DNA from: Todiramphus chloris collaris | Taxonomy: Eukaryota; Chordata; Aves; Coraciiformes; Alcedinidae | Length of the DNA stretch: 64,000 bases | NCBI GenBank assembly: GCA_025345505.1 | Contig: JANVCC010000261.1 | Span: forward strand, 1,537,486-1,601,485 | Reading direction: 5' to 3' | Part shown: positions 35,301 through 48,978 of the stretch, one piece after another | Layout: the number at the start of each line of letters is the position of its first letter | Numbering within the stretch: position 1 is the first letter of the stretch | Notes under the pieces: generated by a model | What the model saw: the letters and a program-made list of their open reading frames with translations, nothing else | Databases searched by the model: none | Told to the model about the DNA's origin: nothing | Made by a program: the position numbers and the translations under genes

Positions 35301-38300
35301 ACATTAAATGGATGTCCCTGGCAAAAGGAACTACCTTACATTAGAGGGGGTAGTGCCATAATTCAATGTTACAGCTTCACTGAAGGCATTAGGGCTGCAA
35401 GGCATAAGCATAAACCTCCTTTGTGCGGCTGGCCCGGACATCTCAAAACTGCAAGAGGTTGGTCATTGCCAGAGCTGCAACAAGGCATCCTCGGAGGGTA
35501 AAGAACTGCAAGCAGAATGACCAAGGAGTGTGACCAATGTTCTCTCTGTCAGTTTTGGAGATGCACTGTAGTGATGACACCAAACGATGACCTGTTGTTC
35601 AGACCATGCTGTGTCTCCTGGTTTGCAGCTGATGGCATTCAAAATAGAAAAGATGTTTTTAAAAAGCACTCAGCATTACTTTGCACCTCAGCCAATTACT
35701 GTGTTTCCTGCAGGTTGAAGCATATGTGAAATGTTCCATGAGATGCAGTTTCTTTAAGATGTCACCTGCTCCTTGATAAAGATTGAGCAGTGCTGCATTA
35801 TTATACAGGATAAAAAGAGAGAGAGTTGGCACCATGATCTTTTGTCTCTGTTCAGTTATATTTAAACTGGGAACGGCAACAGATTTCTCTATTGTGCAGG
35901 AGCCTGTGTCTAAGATTCCTGTCACAGGACTGTGCACTGGTAAGAATGGATAATTACATTCATAGGAATGTCAGTAATTTAGAAATTAGGATTTCAGTCC
36001 AGAAAGAACAGTTCAGATTTGGTTTTTTGAAGCCTGAAGACATAACGAAGAAAATAATTTTTAAGGATACAGAAATAAATAGCTCTGTAGCCAGCTCTTG
36101 CAGACACAGTTCTAATTAACAGTGTGTGAATAACATGAGCCAAGATCTATCAGCATGAGATATTACTTTTAATACAGGATTTATATTGTTAGGTAACAGC
36201 ACCTGCCATAAATCTTAATTCTAGATCTTTCTGATTATTTTCTGATCCGAATGGATGCTGCAAACCTAGGGAGTCAGTAATACACCTTGATACTGATTCC
36301 TCTGGTTAAGGAAAGAGTTTCGACTAATAAAATTTACCTGAGAGCAAAGTGTCAAATCAGTAATAAAGTAATAAACTTTTCCTTTGCTGTACTCGGGTAA
36401 GTCAGAGGTAATGACGTATCCCTGGGGACAGTAACCTAAACAGTAAAGGAGCAAAAGGCTCTCTGGGCAGTTCTCCAAAAAACCACATAGGCAGGATCCA
36501 AAGTTCAGAGGCTTAGTGGAAAAATCTAAGCACTTCATAGGACTTTGGCTCACACACCTTATTACAACATGCAGAAAATGCTACGTCCAGTTTATAAAAT
36601 ATGTATTCTAAGCTGTTGCCAAGGTTGATGGAGATCTGTTACTGCAGACTGAGTCTGTTATGTAAGAAAGGGCAGACCACAGTCTCCAGAAAAAGTGAGA
36701 CAACCCTTTTTATGCGAATATACCGAAAGGGAAACTTGACACAAACACAAAGGGTGTTTGCATCAGCAGTGGGGTGGAAGCAAGGAGGTGGCAGTGGTGG
36801 TGGCAGTGCTGGGGGTGGTCTGAGACCACCACCCGTGAGCCAGCCAGCCTGCAGAGCCTGCCCAGGCTCAGCCCCTTCCTGTCCTGCTGGAAATGAGAAG
36901 TAACTGCAGCCACCCCACTCTGCCTGCACCAGGCTCAAAGCAAAGGAAACCTTTCTGGGAATTTCCCTACCCTTGCATGCAGAAGAGTAGGACCAAATTT
37001 TGATCTGCTAAGTGGTATTTGGTCAGATTCCTGTAACTGGATATTGCCTTGCTAAAGGAAGGGAATGCTGAGCTGCTGAAGAGGATATGTGATCACTGAA
37101 TCTATGCATATTGCATTTGTCATTAAAGATAAAACCAGTCAACATGATGTACATACTCAGAACAAATTTAATTCAAAACAGACACCGTAAAAACACTAAT
37201 GATGATCATCATTATTTGATTATAAGGGAATGAATAGGTTAAATCTCCCAAAAAGACACCGAATACCATCAAGCAGAATAAAGGCCGGGTGCGTGATCAG
37301 GGTAAATCCACAGAGCTCCAGATTGTAGTTCCCAGATTTGGGCTGATAGGAGAAAAAAAAATCTAGTTGTTTTTGTGTAGCTTCCTCTTTTTAAATCTTG
37401 GGAATAGAATGGATAGATCTTCTATTATGAAAAGGACTTTGCTAAAATGCAGAATGTTTTGATTCACTTTCTGTGGAGAAAGACTGCTTTTTTTCAGTAC
37501 AAAGAAATGCCTAAAACCCAGATGTGAGCCCAGAGGATGGAGAGAAAGAAGACAGTGGAAGAAGGGGAAGGTATGTAAGGAAAGGTAAGCCTCAGACTGC
37601 TCAGAGAGGACTTACCCCTGCCAAGGGAGGTGTCTACAGCAGAGATGCTAGTTTGCACCCGTGATGCCTGTTAGCTTGAGTGGACAGTTTCAAGCTGTGT
37701 GGGCATGGCAAGGAGCTCAGCCATTGCTCCCTTCCAGCCAGGGATTCAGTGCCATGCTTCTGGGCAGCTCCTGTGTGCCTGCACGGAGCCCTGGGTGCCC
37801 CAGCCGTGCAGAGTCCAGCCTCTGCCTGCTGCAGGCTTGGGTGCCTACCTGCACCCCTTCCCCAGTGCTGCACGGGGAAGGGAGCTGGGGGAACAGCTTT
37901 CCTCAGGCTTCTCCTCCTGTCTGACCAGCCTATGCACTCACGAATCCCTGTCTGCAACAGGGAGTGCAGGAAAATGGTAGGTCAGGCTGAGAACATGAGA
38001 GGAAGGAAAACAGCACGAAGCTGCCACTCCTGGCCCCCTTTATTTTGCTCTCTGACCCTTTTCCTTTTGTGTGTTGTGCATAGTATAATGGAAGGGAACA
38101 TCTGGACTCCAGTGACAGCACACTAAATTTGCATGCATATAACAGCTAATTAAGCACGTGTCTATCTGCAGCTGCAAACAGCAATTAGTCATGAGATAGC
38201 TTTCCACACCCCTTCCTTCCTATTCTTCTGTTCCCTGGGAGGGCTCTCACAGATGCATCTCTGAGAGGCACGGAGCACTGGCCTCCTTTTTATTTGTGAA

Positions 38301-41300
38301 GAGAGTTGCACAGCTGAGTTTCAACCCTTCGGTACCACTTTGACTAGGATGACCTTCCTCTGATGCACCAACTTCTAGTAGGAACTGCTTTCTGTATCAG
38401 ACGTGATGCAAGAGACCCAAGTCTAAACACCCAGGTGTGTGTCCCAGCTTAGCTGGGGCTGTGAGCAGTTTTTCTTCCTGGTTTCTCCTCTCTGCTGGTA
38501 TTTCCTACAGCTGACTTTTGCCTCTCTGCAGTTGCCCAATGCAAATACTGGCTTCTGTATCCTATGTAGCTATAAAGAAGTTTACATTTGCCTTGCAGTT
38601 TGCACCCCAGGCCTATGAAGGGCATATTATAAAATGTTACTATGTCAAGTAAATAAACATATCCTATGTCTGTCCTTTCAGTTGTAGAGAGTCTCCTGGC
38701 AATGGAGTTCTAGGTCATATTTTGTCAGCTAGGATAGATGTCCACATTTCTCCTGTAATGGTCACATTTTCTAGAGAGGTAAAACAGAAGCTGCTCAGGG
38801 CTGCAATCAAGAGCTGCAGTTTAGAGTCATTTAGAGAGCACAACAGATTTCTGGTTTGGTGAAAACCAAAGACTCCATTGCATATTCCTAAATTGCAGCC
38901 TCTGGCATCCTATCTTTTAATTTATCTGTATGCTAAAATAGAGTGCAGTAATAGGGCAGGCACGAGTTGGAGGAGAAAGGGCTGAAGTGTGATCAAAGGG
39001 ACTGCTGTGCCTCAAGCAGGGATTAAATTCGATGGCAGAGCTTCACAATCTGGACAACATTGATTATTCCACGTGGCTCTTTGCATTTGCTCACTGAGTA
39101 ACCCAGCTGCCTGATCGAGGCTGTGGTTGAGGTAAGAGCCTCATACCTACATAACGATCTCTGCTGGAGGATTTCTCTGCATGGCTGAAATAACATTCCT
39201 GAGTATAATTTGCAACATTTCCATTGGATTTGTGTGTGTGTGTGTGTGTTTGTTAATAGCATGTAGGCATTCCCAGCTCTAACAAACTGCAGAAAGCATT
39301 TGCATCAAGCATTCGTTTGAAAATATAACTGCAGCTTTCAGAAAGTTATTAAGGCCCAGAGACCTGTTTGAAAACAAAAGTTTGCTTTTTTATAGGTAAA
39401 CTGAAGTCTGCTGTGTTTCAGCAGGGAATACTACTGTAGGCTTTTTGTGATTGTCCTGTAACAGCACTGCACAAAACAACCCTGGCTGGCACCAACAAGC
39501 ACTGTAACACTGTCACATGCATCTGCATTTCAGGCATAGCTGTGCTTATGGGAGCACATTCCACCACCAAATCCAGACAAAAATGTTAAGGCTTTTACTA
39601 TTAGGGTAGGTGAACTTATTATTTTTCATTGGGAAAGTTAAAAAATATGTGGCCATACTTCATTTTAAGCAAACAGAAATGCTAGACAGACTTGTGTGCA
39701 TTTGAAACTGGCCAGCTGCACTGGTACGTGCTATACAACACCTACCTGACTGCACTTAAGACCATAGCATTTGTGGAGCAGTATGGTTACTCATCTCACA
39801 ACCTCAGCTGTAAAAAAAATTGGTTATCTACTTTAGGATCTCCTTCTCTAATCAATGGAGGTTCAATATCACACCCACACACCATCTTAAACACATGCCC
39901 ATAAGAGGACATGGCAGCAGCCAAACTAAGGTGCTCCAGGCTCCGTGCAAGAAACCCACTGAACTAATTCCCCAAAGATGGATGCAGCCCTTGATTACAC
40001 TTGAGTCATTATGAATAATTAGACCACCTTACAACCCAGCTATAGAAATGCAGTGTTGTCAGCAGGTCTCCGTGCAGAAAGGAACAAGTCACAGGGAATT
40101 ATCTCCTGCTTCAAAGTACAGGGAAAAATTGTCATTATAAATGCTTTTGTCACTCACCCTTTTCAGTATTGAGTTACCCAAACATAGTGTGGGTAGGTCC
40201 TGGCATCTCCATACTACAATGCCATGCAATAATACATGGCATTGCATAATACAAGACAGTGCTTGGATCTGTGACACCAGATTTGCCAGCATTTCTTCAC
40301 CTTCTTACTTTTCAGTGTCTTGGTGCCACCACTGGAAGAAATCTCTATTGATCTCACTGCTTTTGTGATGAGCCAGACACATTGGTGGGCTCATCTATTT
40401 CTTCTTAAGTTTCTACCTTACACCAAGGAAACTAACATATATGGACTGGATCTGGTGAGGTTTTTTCTGTGCTTTGTACAGAAGCTTGAGAATCTAAGAA
40501 GAAAATGTAGGCTGAACCCCAAGTGAAAGGCATACAAAATAAAGAGCTGTGAGATAGAATGTGTATTTTTGTGTGGTAGTGTACTTAAAACCCCTCTAAA
40601 AATAGGTAAGTGCAAGACGTATTAAAAGGAAAGGAATGGAAGGAAAAAGAGAGGAATGCTTGCTGGAGGAATTGCAATAGAAAAAAAACCACATTTGAGT
40701 AAAATGCTAATGGAATGAAAAATGGGAATGTGCACTAAGAAAATAAAAGGTCATTTCTCCTTGTGCTGTGTCTGGAAGAGGAGCTCTGAAAAAAATGGCC
40801 TGGAGTAAAAGCATAGATTTTCTCAGTGTACTACTCTGGTGATTGCTGTGCCTAACTCATAATGGCTAAAATTATGCAACAGAGTTTAAGATGCTTGCCT
40901 GGTACGTAGCTCTCAGCCTCACAAAATGCCGTTGGTAGAACAATAGTGAGTCAGTACAGAATAAGTCACCCAATCTGTGGTTTTAAAAGGCACTGTCCTG
41001 TTTAAGGGTAGGAATGATTTCAGAATTCAAATACACTTTTCAAAAGAAGAGGGTTATTAAATTTGTTTTTCTGCTGTTACTTTAACACAAATCTTCTTGT
41101 ATGTTAAGATCTGTAAGTCGCCCCTCTCTGCTCACCATTACCTGCACACAGGTTCTGGACTTGATAGCTCCCTACATCTGCAATGCATCATTTCACTTGC
41201 AGAGCTGCCACTGCCCATCGTGGGGCCTGATTCTGATATTCATTGCTTGGAGGGATCTTTAATTCTCAGGAGTGTTTCCTAATTCACATACTTTCATTAC

Positions 41301-42594
41301 CAACTGCCCAAACAGAAAGGTTTTCTAAACCAATTCGGACAGAGTACTGACTCCAGATAAACAGCCTAAGTTTCCAGAATGGGCAAACCCAATGGTAAGC
41401 AAAAAGAAAAATCACTTGTAATTTTAAAGAATAGGAACCTTGGTCAATGGCATGCTGCTTATTTCATTAAGTACCAGGAGATAACACATACATACCTGGT
41501 TCTGCTTGATTTCCTTATGGAACTGTCAACTCCAAATCCAGTCGGTCAAGTATCAGCTTCCAGTCTCCTAAATTCTCTTTTGAATTGAATGTTGGATCCA
41601 GAGAATAATGTCACCAAATGACACGTGTATATTTTACATCTGCTTTATAGTTTTACACATCAAAATGTGAATAATCTTCCATTCACATAAACTGACAGTC
41701 CATTCACATGAACTCATATTGACAATTGTAGAACAACAAATCAAGGCAAAGACCAGAATGAAGATTATTTAAGCACATGGTTCTACTTAGCTGTTGCCTC
41801 TATATAAATACACATGTTGCCTGAAAACACCCTTAATAGATGAGCCCTTCACTTTAGCTTTATACAAGTAGATATAGACACAATGCCTTTTCTCACAAAT
41901 TAAATGGTTCTTTAAATTAAATAGTACAACAAGTTAGTTTCTTGAGTGAGCAGCAAAAGAGCTCAGACCAAAGCACAAGTTTCACAGATGAAAAGCTAGT
42001 ATCCAGAAATGAAAACTTTGGTATCTGGGGTAGCATCTGTCTCTCAATATGGTTTTTAGGCTTTTTTTCTGTCTCCTAATACATGCTGCAGATCATACTG
42101 CTTCTTTTAAAAGCCAGTTGCCATGTCTATGTGTGCAAGCCTCAGAGAAGAGTTTTGTAAAGAACAGAGCACTATGTTCCAGAAGACATGATTAAACTCC
42201 CAAAACAAGGAACTGAAATAACCAGGGACAGAGATAGCAGCAGCTAAGACAGTGTAGAGCTGCTCAAATGAGCATACTCTGTGTAGTCTATTCCAGTTAC
42301 AGAAAGTCAAGCTGCTTTAGTTTGAGGCAGTCAGACTACCGCGTGCCTTGAGGTAGCCTAGACACCAATATTAAAGCACAAAATGATTGTGCATTACAAT
42401 CCCATCAGTAGGTAAGAGAACCAATGCCTGGACAATTTCAGTGGCTTGCTGAAAGACACAAGTGGGGTGAGGTTTCCTCATATGTGAGTGACATGTGACT
42501 ATCAGGTGGCGATGGTTTCTTAGACCTTGAAGTGGTACTCCCATCCACAAGCCTACAAGCAACAAGAAAAACTGGATGGATCAAAACTAGAGGT
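32366..42594. other. Intergenic, no gene recognised
   Basis: Ten kilobases of mostly single-copy, AT-leaning DNA. Open frames are short and show no recognised protein. A G-rich patch at 36766-36840 (repeated ggtgg) and a TG microsatellite at 39232 are the only simple features. Could hold enhancers for either neighbour, which the bare sequence cannot show. Confidence 0.6.
39232..39250 (+). repeat. (TG)n microsatellite
   Basis: Run of about nine TG units in the LAMA3-TTC39C intergenic region. Confidence 0.85.
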
Positions 42595-42823
42595 GGGTAG
42601 ATTCAGATGAGACATTAGGAAGAATTTCTTCCCCAGGAGGGTGGTGAGACACTGGCACAGGTTGCCCAGAGAGGTGGTGGAAGCCCCATCCTTGGAAGTG
42701 TTTAAGCCCAGGCTGGCTGGGGCTGTGAGCAACCTGCTCTAGTGGGAGGTGTCCCTGCCCATGGCAGGGGGGTTGGAACTGGGTGAGCTTTAAGGTCTCT
42801 TCCAACACTGACAATTCTGTGAA
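42595..42823 (+). mobile_element. CR1 LINE 3' end, sense
   Basis: gacattaggaagaatttctt through gacaattctgtgaaa. Direct repeat of the copy at 1-163, with about 120 bases almost identical. Confidence 0.92.
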
Positions 42824-45800
42824 AACAGGACAAAAGGGGCATCTGAGCAAGAAAGACCCACCAGGTCTTCCTTTGTGTTTACCTCAGCTACATAGGCCAT
42901 TGCAGTTGTGATTATCTTTCAAAGCAAAGAGTGTAAAGCTAGGAGGTCACGTAGCTCTGCCTAGTCTCCTCTAGATGATTACCTGGACAATCTGTCTATG
43001 TAAACATGTGTTTTGTGTCACACATAAAATGTTGTCATCGGGGCCTGCTCACTTTATTGTCACTAGGATTTTAAACAAAATATTCCCTGCTCTCAGGCTG
43101 GGAAAAAGAAAAGGGGCAAGGAGTGCAGCTTTCAAAACTTAAAAACAAACATGGCCAAAATAAAACCTCTAGCTCAACAGAGGCCCTTCCATTTTTGTAG
43201 TGAAGGGCTGAGGAATAAGCTAGTGAAAAATGTTAAGATGCTAAATATAAAACACGTATAATGCCAAGAGTCCCAAATGGAAGTAAAAAAAGTACAAATG
43301 TTGCTGACAAGTAATCTTTAAATAATCTCATTTCAAAGCGCATTATGCATCAAGCTGCTTGACACCTGTGAGAAAATATTTACTGCTAAACAAGTAAAAA
43401 AATAATAAGCCTTAGCAAGCTACTGTGCTTCCGAAGTTCCAAACATTTCAAAATACATCCTACAAGGATTTTTGCTCATTTTAAATTCCAGTGACTGGGG
43501 GTGGAGCACTAACACAAAAGGTGTTTATTGCGGCCGGTATGTTTGCAACGGGTGATCTGTGACCTTGCTGGCTACTCCTTTCTCATCAGAAGCTTCAAAG
43601 CACAAAGGCACATCCTCAGTGACTGGGCAAATGATCTGCTGGTGAATGCTATAGATAGAGTTAGACGTCAGTGCATGTATAGAGAGGAATATATAGAGAA
43701 AAATCCTTCACAAGTGCATCTGGTCTGTGAAATGGCTTCATGCACAAGTGAAAAAATGCAGGAAAACTGGAGGGACTTTTCAAAGCAGATCAGTGAAAAG
43801 TATTAGAGGTTTAAAATGTATGGCCTGCTTCTGAAAGTGAACGAGCTGTTAGTTGTTCTAGAAAGTGAAAGACTAACAGGGCCCCAGTCAAGATTCCATA
43901 ATGTAGTATTGCGTGGGACAAATAATACTTATATTTTCCAGTTTGGCCAAAACCATGAAGCTCACCTGTTTTAATTTGCTATTATCCCCTGCTTCTGTAA
44001 CAAAGATGCAAAGCGTTGTTCTTGTTGCTCACTGGAGTAACAAAAAGAGGGAAAATTAATTTGCAGGCTCTCCATACTGAAAAGGTTTTAAGGACATTTA
44101 GACAAAGATTTGTCTTTTATGATCTAGATAAAATTGTTCTGACTCCCCAGAAAAGGACAGCCTAGATGTTGGTGGCTTTCTGGCAATCGCTTTGGGCTTT
44201 ACATTACATGCTCCCTGGCAATACAGAGTGGGTATTCTTACAGCCAAATGTAGATCTGAACTCTGTAGGAAGTCATTCCTCTGAAAGTAAAAACATTTTA
44301 AATTGTCTCTTAAAAATTCAAGCAGGATGCTCATTTTGTGTGGAAGTTTTTCCAATTAATTTTCATAAAACAGGCCAGCATGTGGCTGCTGCCTGAACAG
44401 AGCAGCTGTTAGTATTTCGTACTTGTATATTCCTTTGTTTTCTCTGGAACTATGTGCATATGTTTGGCCATTAGCACGTTCTTGGGGAAAAAAACCACCA
44501 CCAAACAAAACAAAAAAAAACCCCCAAACCAAACAAAAAAACCCCCCAACACTAAATAGCTCTGTCATTTAGCATCCTTTATATAGCAAAAACTATACAC
44601 CTTCATATGCTTCAGTAAAAATAGCTGTGTGACTGCACATGAATTTGTCCCATTAGATGACTAATTATATATTGGGTCATCAGAGCAACAATAAGTGGAT
44701 AAAAATAAACATTATAATCAAAATCTGAAAAAAAAGAAATTGCTCTAACTTGCTCTGTCTCATCTTTCCTTTTTCATCTTCCAAGAACTTTACCTGCTTT
44801 GCCCGAGCCCCCTCTGGGGTTTCCCTGTGCAGAAATGCCACAACACAGCCCTCGTTACAGACTAGATGAGGGAAGCCACAAATGAGTGCTCAAGAGACCA
44901 GGATCAAAAGACCAGCCACCTTCCATCTGATGGCTCTCCATCCACCCAAGGCTTCCTGTGAAAAACAGGCAAGGGAAACAAAAAGCTTGTGAGAGGAAGG
45001 AGTAGCTGACGCTGAAGTAAAGTACACTGCAACAAACGGTGGTTATTCTTCTAATTGTAATTACTGTAACAGTCTTTAATCAGAGGAAAGAGTCAAAAGA
45101 CTCCATTTCAGTATCCTTGGAAGACTTTGGGTGAAGAGGCTCATGATGTTGCTTTGTTTTACCAGGATATGTATGCATGCTCCTTGAGTACCGGTAGAAC
45201 AGACAAGTCATTTCAATAGTCGTTTCATTTGTGTGTCCTTAAGCAGAGTTTAGCCCTTAAAATGCATATTAATAGGAAAATGTGGAGAGCCAGCTCTGAA
45301 GATTAGCTTGGCTTTCTGGTATTGTTAGTTGCTGTGCTGCATGGAAAATGCATGATGATAACAGAGGTTGAGCTCGCCACTCATAAATATTTAAGCGCCA
45401 AGACACAATAGGCAGGCACTTTCATTGTTACAAAACTCAGAGGCACAGAGCCCAAGAACAAGTGGCTTCAGACACTTAAAAAGTACATTTCCTTAGCAAT
45501 GTACTCGTGGACTTCATAGCTTCTTTCCTTACCAAATACAATGCATTCAAAAAAGGACCGATGCTCCCAGTTATGTATTCACTGGCTGTTACTGGCAGTC
45601 TGGTGTAGAAAGGATGGCTGTACCCTGGTTGTGACACTCCTTTGTAACCAACGGTGGGACTGCACTTGCTGGTTAATTAGAACAACTAATCCTTGCAAGG
45701 AGTTCAGAAATTACAGGAGCGGATTCTGCCGGTTTGTGCCTGAGACTGAAAAAGCGTGGGAGACATCTTTATGATTTTAACTAATACATTCAACACTTGA

Positions 45801-47281
45801 TGTACGTACACAGCCACACTGCCTGCAACAAGGAAAACAGTTAATTCCGTTCTGAAGGATTTTACTCCTCTCTACTTAAACAAGCAGTGACTTTAACTTA
45901 ATTGCTGATGATCAACTATTAGAAATCCTCCGCTGAAATTTCATCTCCAGCTTGAACAGTGTAAATTGTCCTCAGCTTATGGAGGTGTTCCAGGACAGAG
46001 GTAGAGTTTTGGAACATGACAGGTAAAAAGAAGCTCAGCAGAATCAGATTTGGGGCACTCTGAGACAGAAGCAAGGGATTAGATTGCCTCATCCAGACAC
46101 AGTGGAGAAGGGCCCTGGGAAAAGCGGGACCTAATTTACAGAGTATGAAAATGATATTAAAGAAAATATTAATATAGGCCTGTTATTGGTTTTAATGTTT
46201 TTCTCTCTGAGGCTTTAGAAGAAACAATATGCTTTTCTGTGATAATTTATCCCCTGCTACTTCAGCTGTTGCCATCCTCTGTAGCTCATGGAGTTTAGAG
46301 TAGGGCTAAAGTTCAGTTAGACTTACAGAGGAAAAATGCCAATTTTTGGCTCAGGGGCTGGTACGTGAAGACCATGACCAGCACGACTTCTCCCTGGCAG
46401 AAGCAGAAACTTGGAGAGCTTGTCAAAGGCAAGAGCAATCCCACCACACTTCTGTATCTCTCACAGGATGGGAATATTATAGCCACTTTGCCTTGTATCT
46501 ATCTAACAACTTCTGGAAAAGCAGACTAAAGGTGCTGGAAATTTCAGGCCAGATAATATAATAAACATACAATTCTTGCTCACCATCAGTAACTTTATTG
46601 TCCTTGAGTTCTCACAAACCAGTCACCTCAATCTGTTTTCAAAAGAGAGAGGTAACATAGGCCACGGTAGCATGGGGTATTCAGAACTGCTTTGAGGCAA
46701 GGGGAAAGTTGCCCACTGAGTGATCCTGCTGCTGAAGTTGTTGGCCACTGGCTGCTGACAGTATGCTACCAGAAACTGGGAAAAAAAAAAAAGCAAGAAA
46801 ACTGTTTAGAGTGTTGGCAGACTGGGAAGTAAATAGGAGCTTTGATTAGCTAGTACAACTCATCCCTGTAGCTCTGCTTGCTGTGGGTTCCTCACTCCCT
46901 GTCCATTTTTAGCAGGCTGAATCAGCGGTACCACATCCTCCGCGCGCATCAAAGTGACGGTAACCCATCACCAGACCTCATCTGCTGTTCCAGGGCAGAC
47001 AGAGAGTCTTAAACCCCTGCTGATTTCTAATCCAGTTCTGCAGGAAAATGCTATTCCATCGCAGTTCACAACAACACGGGGACTGTAAAACTGCTGCCGC
47101 TCGGATGTTGCACGGCAGATACCACTGTGCTTCGTTACTGGTGGTTAAAGGTGTTACTTCTCTACCTGGGCCGTTGAAATGTGGTTTCAGTCTGCCCTTT
47201 TCTTCCACGGATTTAGAGCTGTGTTTCTGGCGAGTTGATTTAGCTATTCATGTCTTGAGTTTCCAAATTAATAAACTAGCT
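42824..47281. other. Intergenic, no gene recognised
   Basis: AT-rich single-copy DNA with an A/C-rich simple tract at 44487-44550 and a poly-A tract near 46780. Contains the unrecognised frame at 43528. Confidence 0.6.
43528..43806 (+). other. Unrecognised 92-codon open frame
   Basis: ATG to stop, including WANDLLVNAIDRVRRQCMYR and EEYIEKNPSQVHLVCEMASC. I do not recognise the sequence. It lies in intergenic DNA without repeat signature, promoter or clear splice sites; likely a chance frame, but its composition is less repetitive than other frames here. Confidence 0.15.
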
Positions 47282-47286
47282 ACCAG

Positions 47287-48091
47287 TGTTCTGGTTTGAG
47301 TGAGAACAGAACTAATTCTGTTCAGTAATTTTACTTTTCAGCTCAGTTCTTCTAACTAATTGCCCTGTCTGAAGTTAGCAGCCTGTTCTCACAGACAGTG
47401 TCTGCTTCTAGCAGTGAGAACACCTCATGTTTAGAGTTACTACCAAGGATGGTGTGCAGACCAAGGCCACTGCTGGGTCTTGTGTACCACATTGGAGGTG
47501 CAGAAAGCAAAAGGCTGCAGCTGCAGGGAGGAGCAGCCAGGACAGGTGACCCCAAACTGACCAACGAGGGATTCCAGCGCATCTACCTCATATTCAATTT
47601 AGAGCTGAGGGATTCAAGGGGTCTCTGGGCTCTTCTCCCCTCTTGGACTGCTTTGCCAGCTTGGCTTGGCTTGGCTCGGGTCCTCTTTCAGTTCCTTCCT
47701 CAGAGCACCCATGGAGGACTCTGTCCGTTCTGCCTTCGATCCGATCTGCGTGTTCCTGATCCCAGTACCAGAATCCAGCTCCTGAGCACAGCTCCCGTCT
47801 GCTGCGGGGCCCAGTCTGGGACTGCCCCGGTGCCTGCCCCACAGCATCAGTGGTGATGGTGATGGAATTACCATCAGGGGGTTGGGTTCCATACTGGTTT
47901 TGTATATATTTGTATATATTCCATTTTTATTATTATTAATTTCTTTTTCATTCAAGCTGTTCTAGTTTCCTTTTCTGATCGCTGAGTCTCTCTCCCTTAT
48001 TCCCTTCCTCTTCCCTTTTGGGGAGGGAGGGGGGTTAGCAGAGAGCAGCTGTTATAGGTCTAAGGGGCCACCCTGACCCTAAACTGTGACA
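47287..48091 (+). mobile_element. Solo LTR A of an avian endogenous retrovirus
   Basis: 805 bases with TG...CA ends (TGTTCTGGTTTGAGTGAGAA to CTAAACTGTGACA), flanked by a perfect 5-bp duplication ACCAG at 47282-47286 and 48092-48096. No internal region follows. TATA-like tatatatt and a T-rich block lie about two thirds along. Same family as the inverted LTR at 48979-49682. Confidence 0.85.
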
Positions 48092-48096
48092 ACCAG

Positions 48097-48951
48097 AGAG
48101 TTATAAAAGCATTTGTTACCAAACCCAGATTATCAGTGCGAGCCCCAAGCAAGGTCTGGAGCAGCTGGGTGCTAGAAAGATCACCAAGAAGTCTTGATCC
48201 TTGTGCGTGTGGCCAAAAAGCTGCAGAGAGCACACAGCCCTGTTCCACTGCTTTCCAAACACAGAGGCTAAGAACTAGGAGTCTAGCTAGGAGAAATGGT
48301 GTAGGTGTTCCACAAAGGACTTGGCTCTTTGCTGCTTCTCAGAAATGGAATCTCCTACTAGGAGAGAAATCTGTAGGAAGCCTCCCAGCATTAGACAATC
48401 CTTGCCTTTCAAGAACTGTTGCCTTTGCGAGTTCTTTGGTACAGAGTATTTCCCAGGGTGGTGGCAGTGATTCCCATAAGACACGTCCAGAAATATTGCT
48501 ACTTGATTCAAAGGAAGAGGGATGTTTTTCTTGACAAGGAAGAGGTGTTGCTACTAAAAATAGAGTGTGGTCCCATTCTTTTGTACGCTAGCAAGGGGTC
48601 TGGGGAGGAAGTCTGAGCCTTACATTTCCACAAGAGCTGCTGCGGCACTGTCCGGGCTGACAGGAAGCAGGACCAGGTTGTAGGCAATAGCTTTTGTCTT
48701 CACCTAAATTTAAGCACAGCAAAGGAAGGATGGTGACAACAGCGTAGGTGTATTTTCAGCGGTGTCAAGATTGACTCTGAAGAACTCTGAAAGGACACAA
48801 TGTAATTTTGCTTTCAGCAATGGCATGATGGAACCTGGCCGTTATCATTTCCAACCCATAGAGACTCTTGGGGGGAAAAAAAAGTCTGATACTCCCTCAA
48901 GTGAGTGAACGGGAATTTGAACTGTTCAGTCAATTTATTAGAGCTCTGGGT
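48097..48951. other. Spacer between the two LTRs
   Basis: About 850 bases between convergent LTRs. The last part next to LTR B may be retroviral leader; the remainder has no recognisable retroviral gene. Confidence 0.45.
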
Positions 48952-48978
48952 GAGCCCCATGTTGGGTGCTAATAAATC

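Noticed and set aside
37634-38126. Overlapping frames of 107-148 codons near 37.8 kb
   Set aside because: GC-richer patch with frames open on both strands and no recognisable protein or splice pattern.
47398-47856. 152-codon open frame
   Set aside because: Lies wholly within solo LTR A; LTRs do not normally encode this, and no family is recognised.
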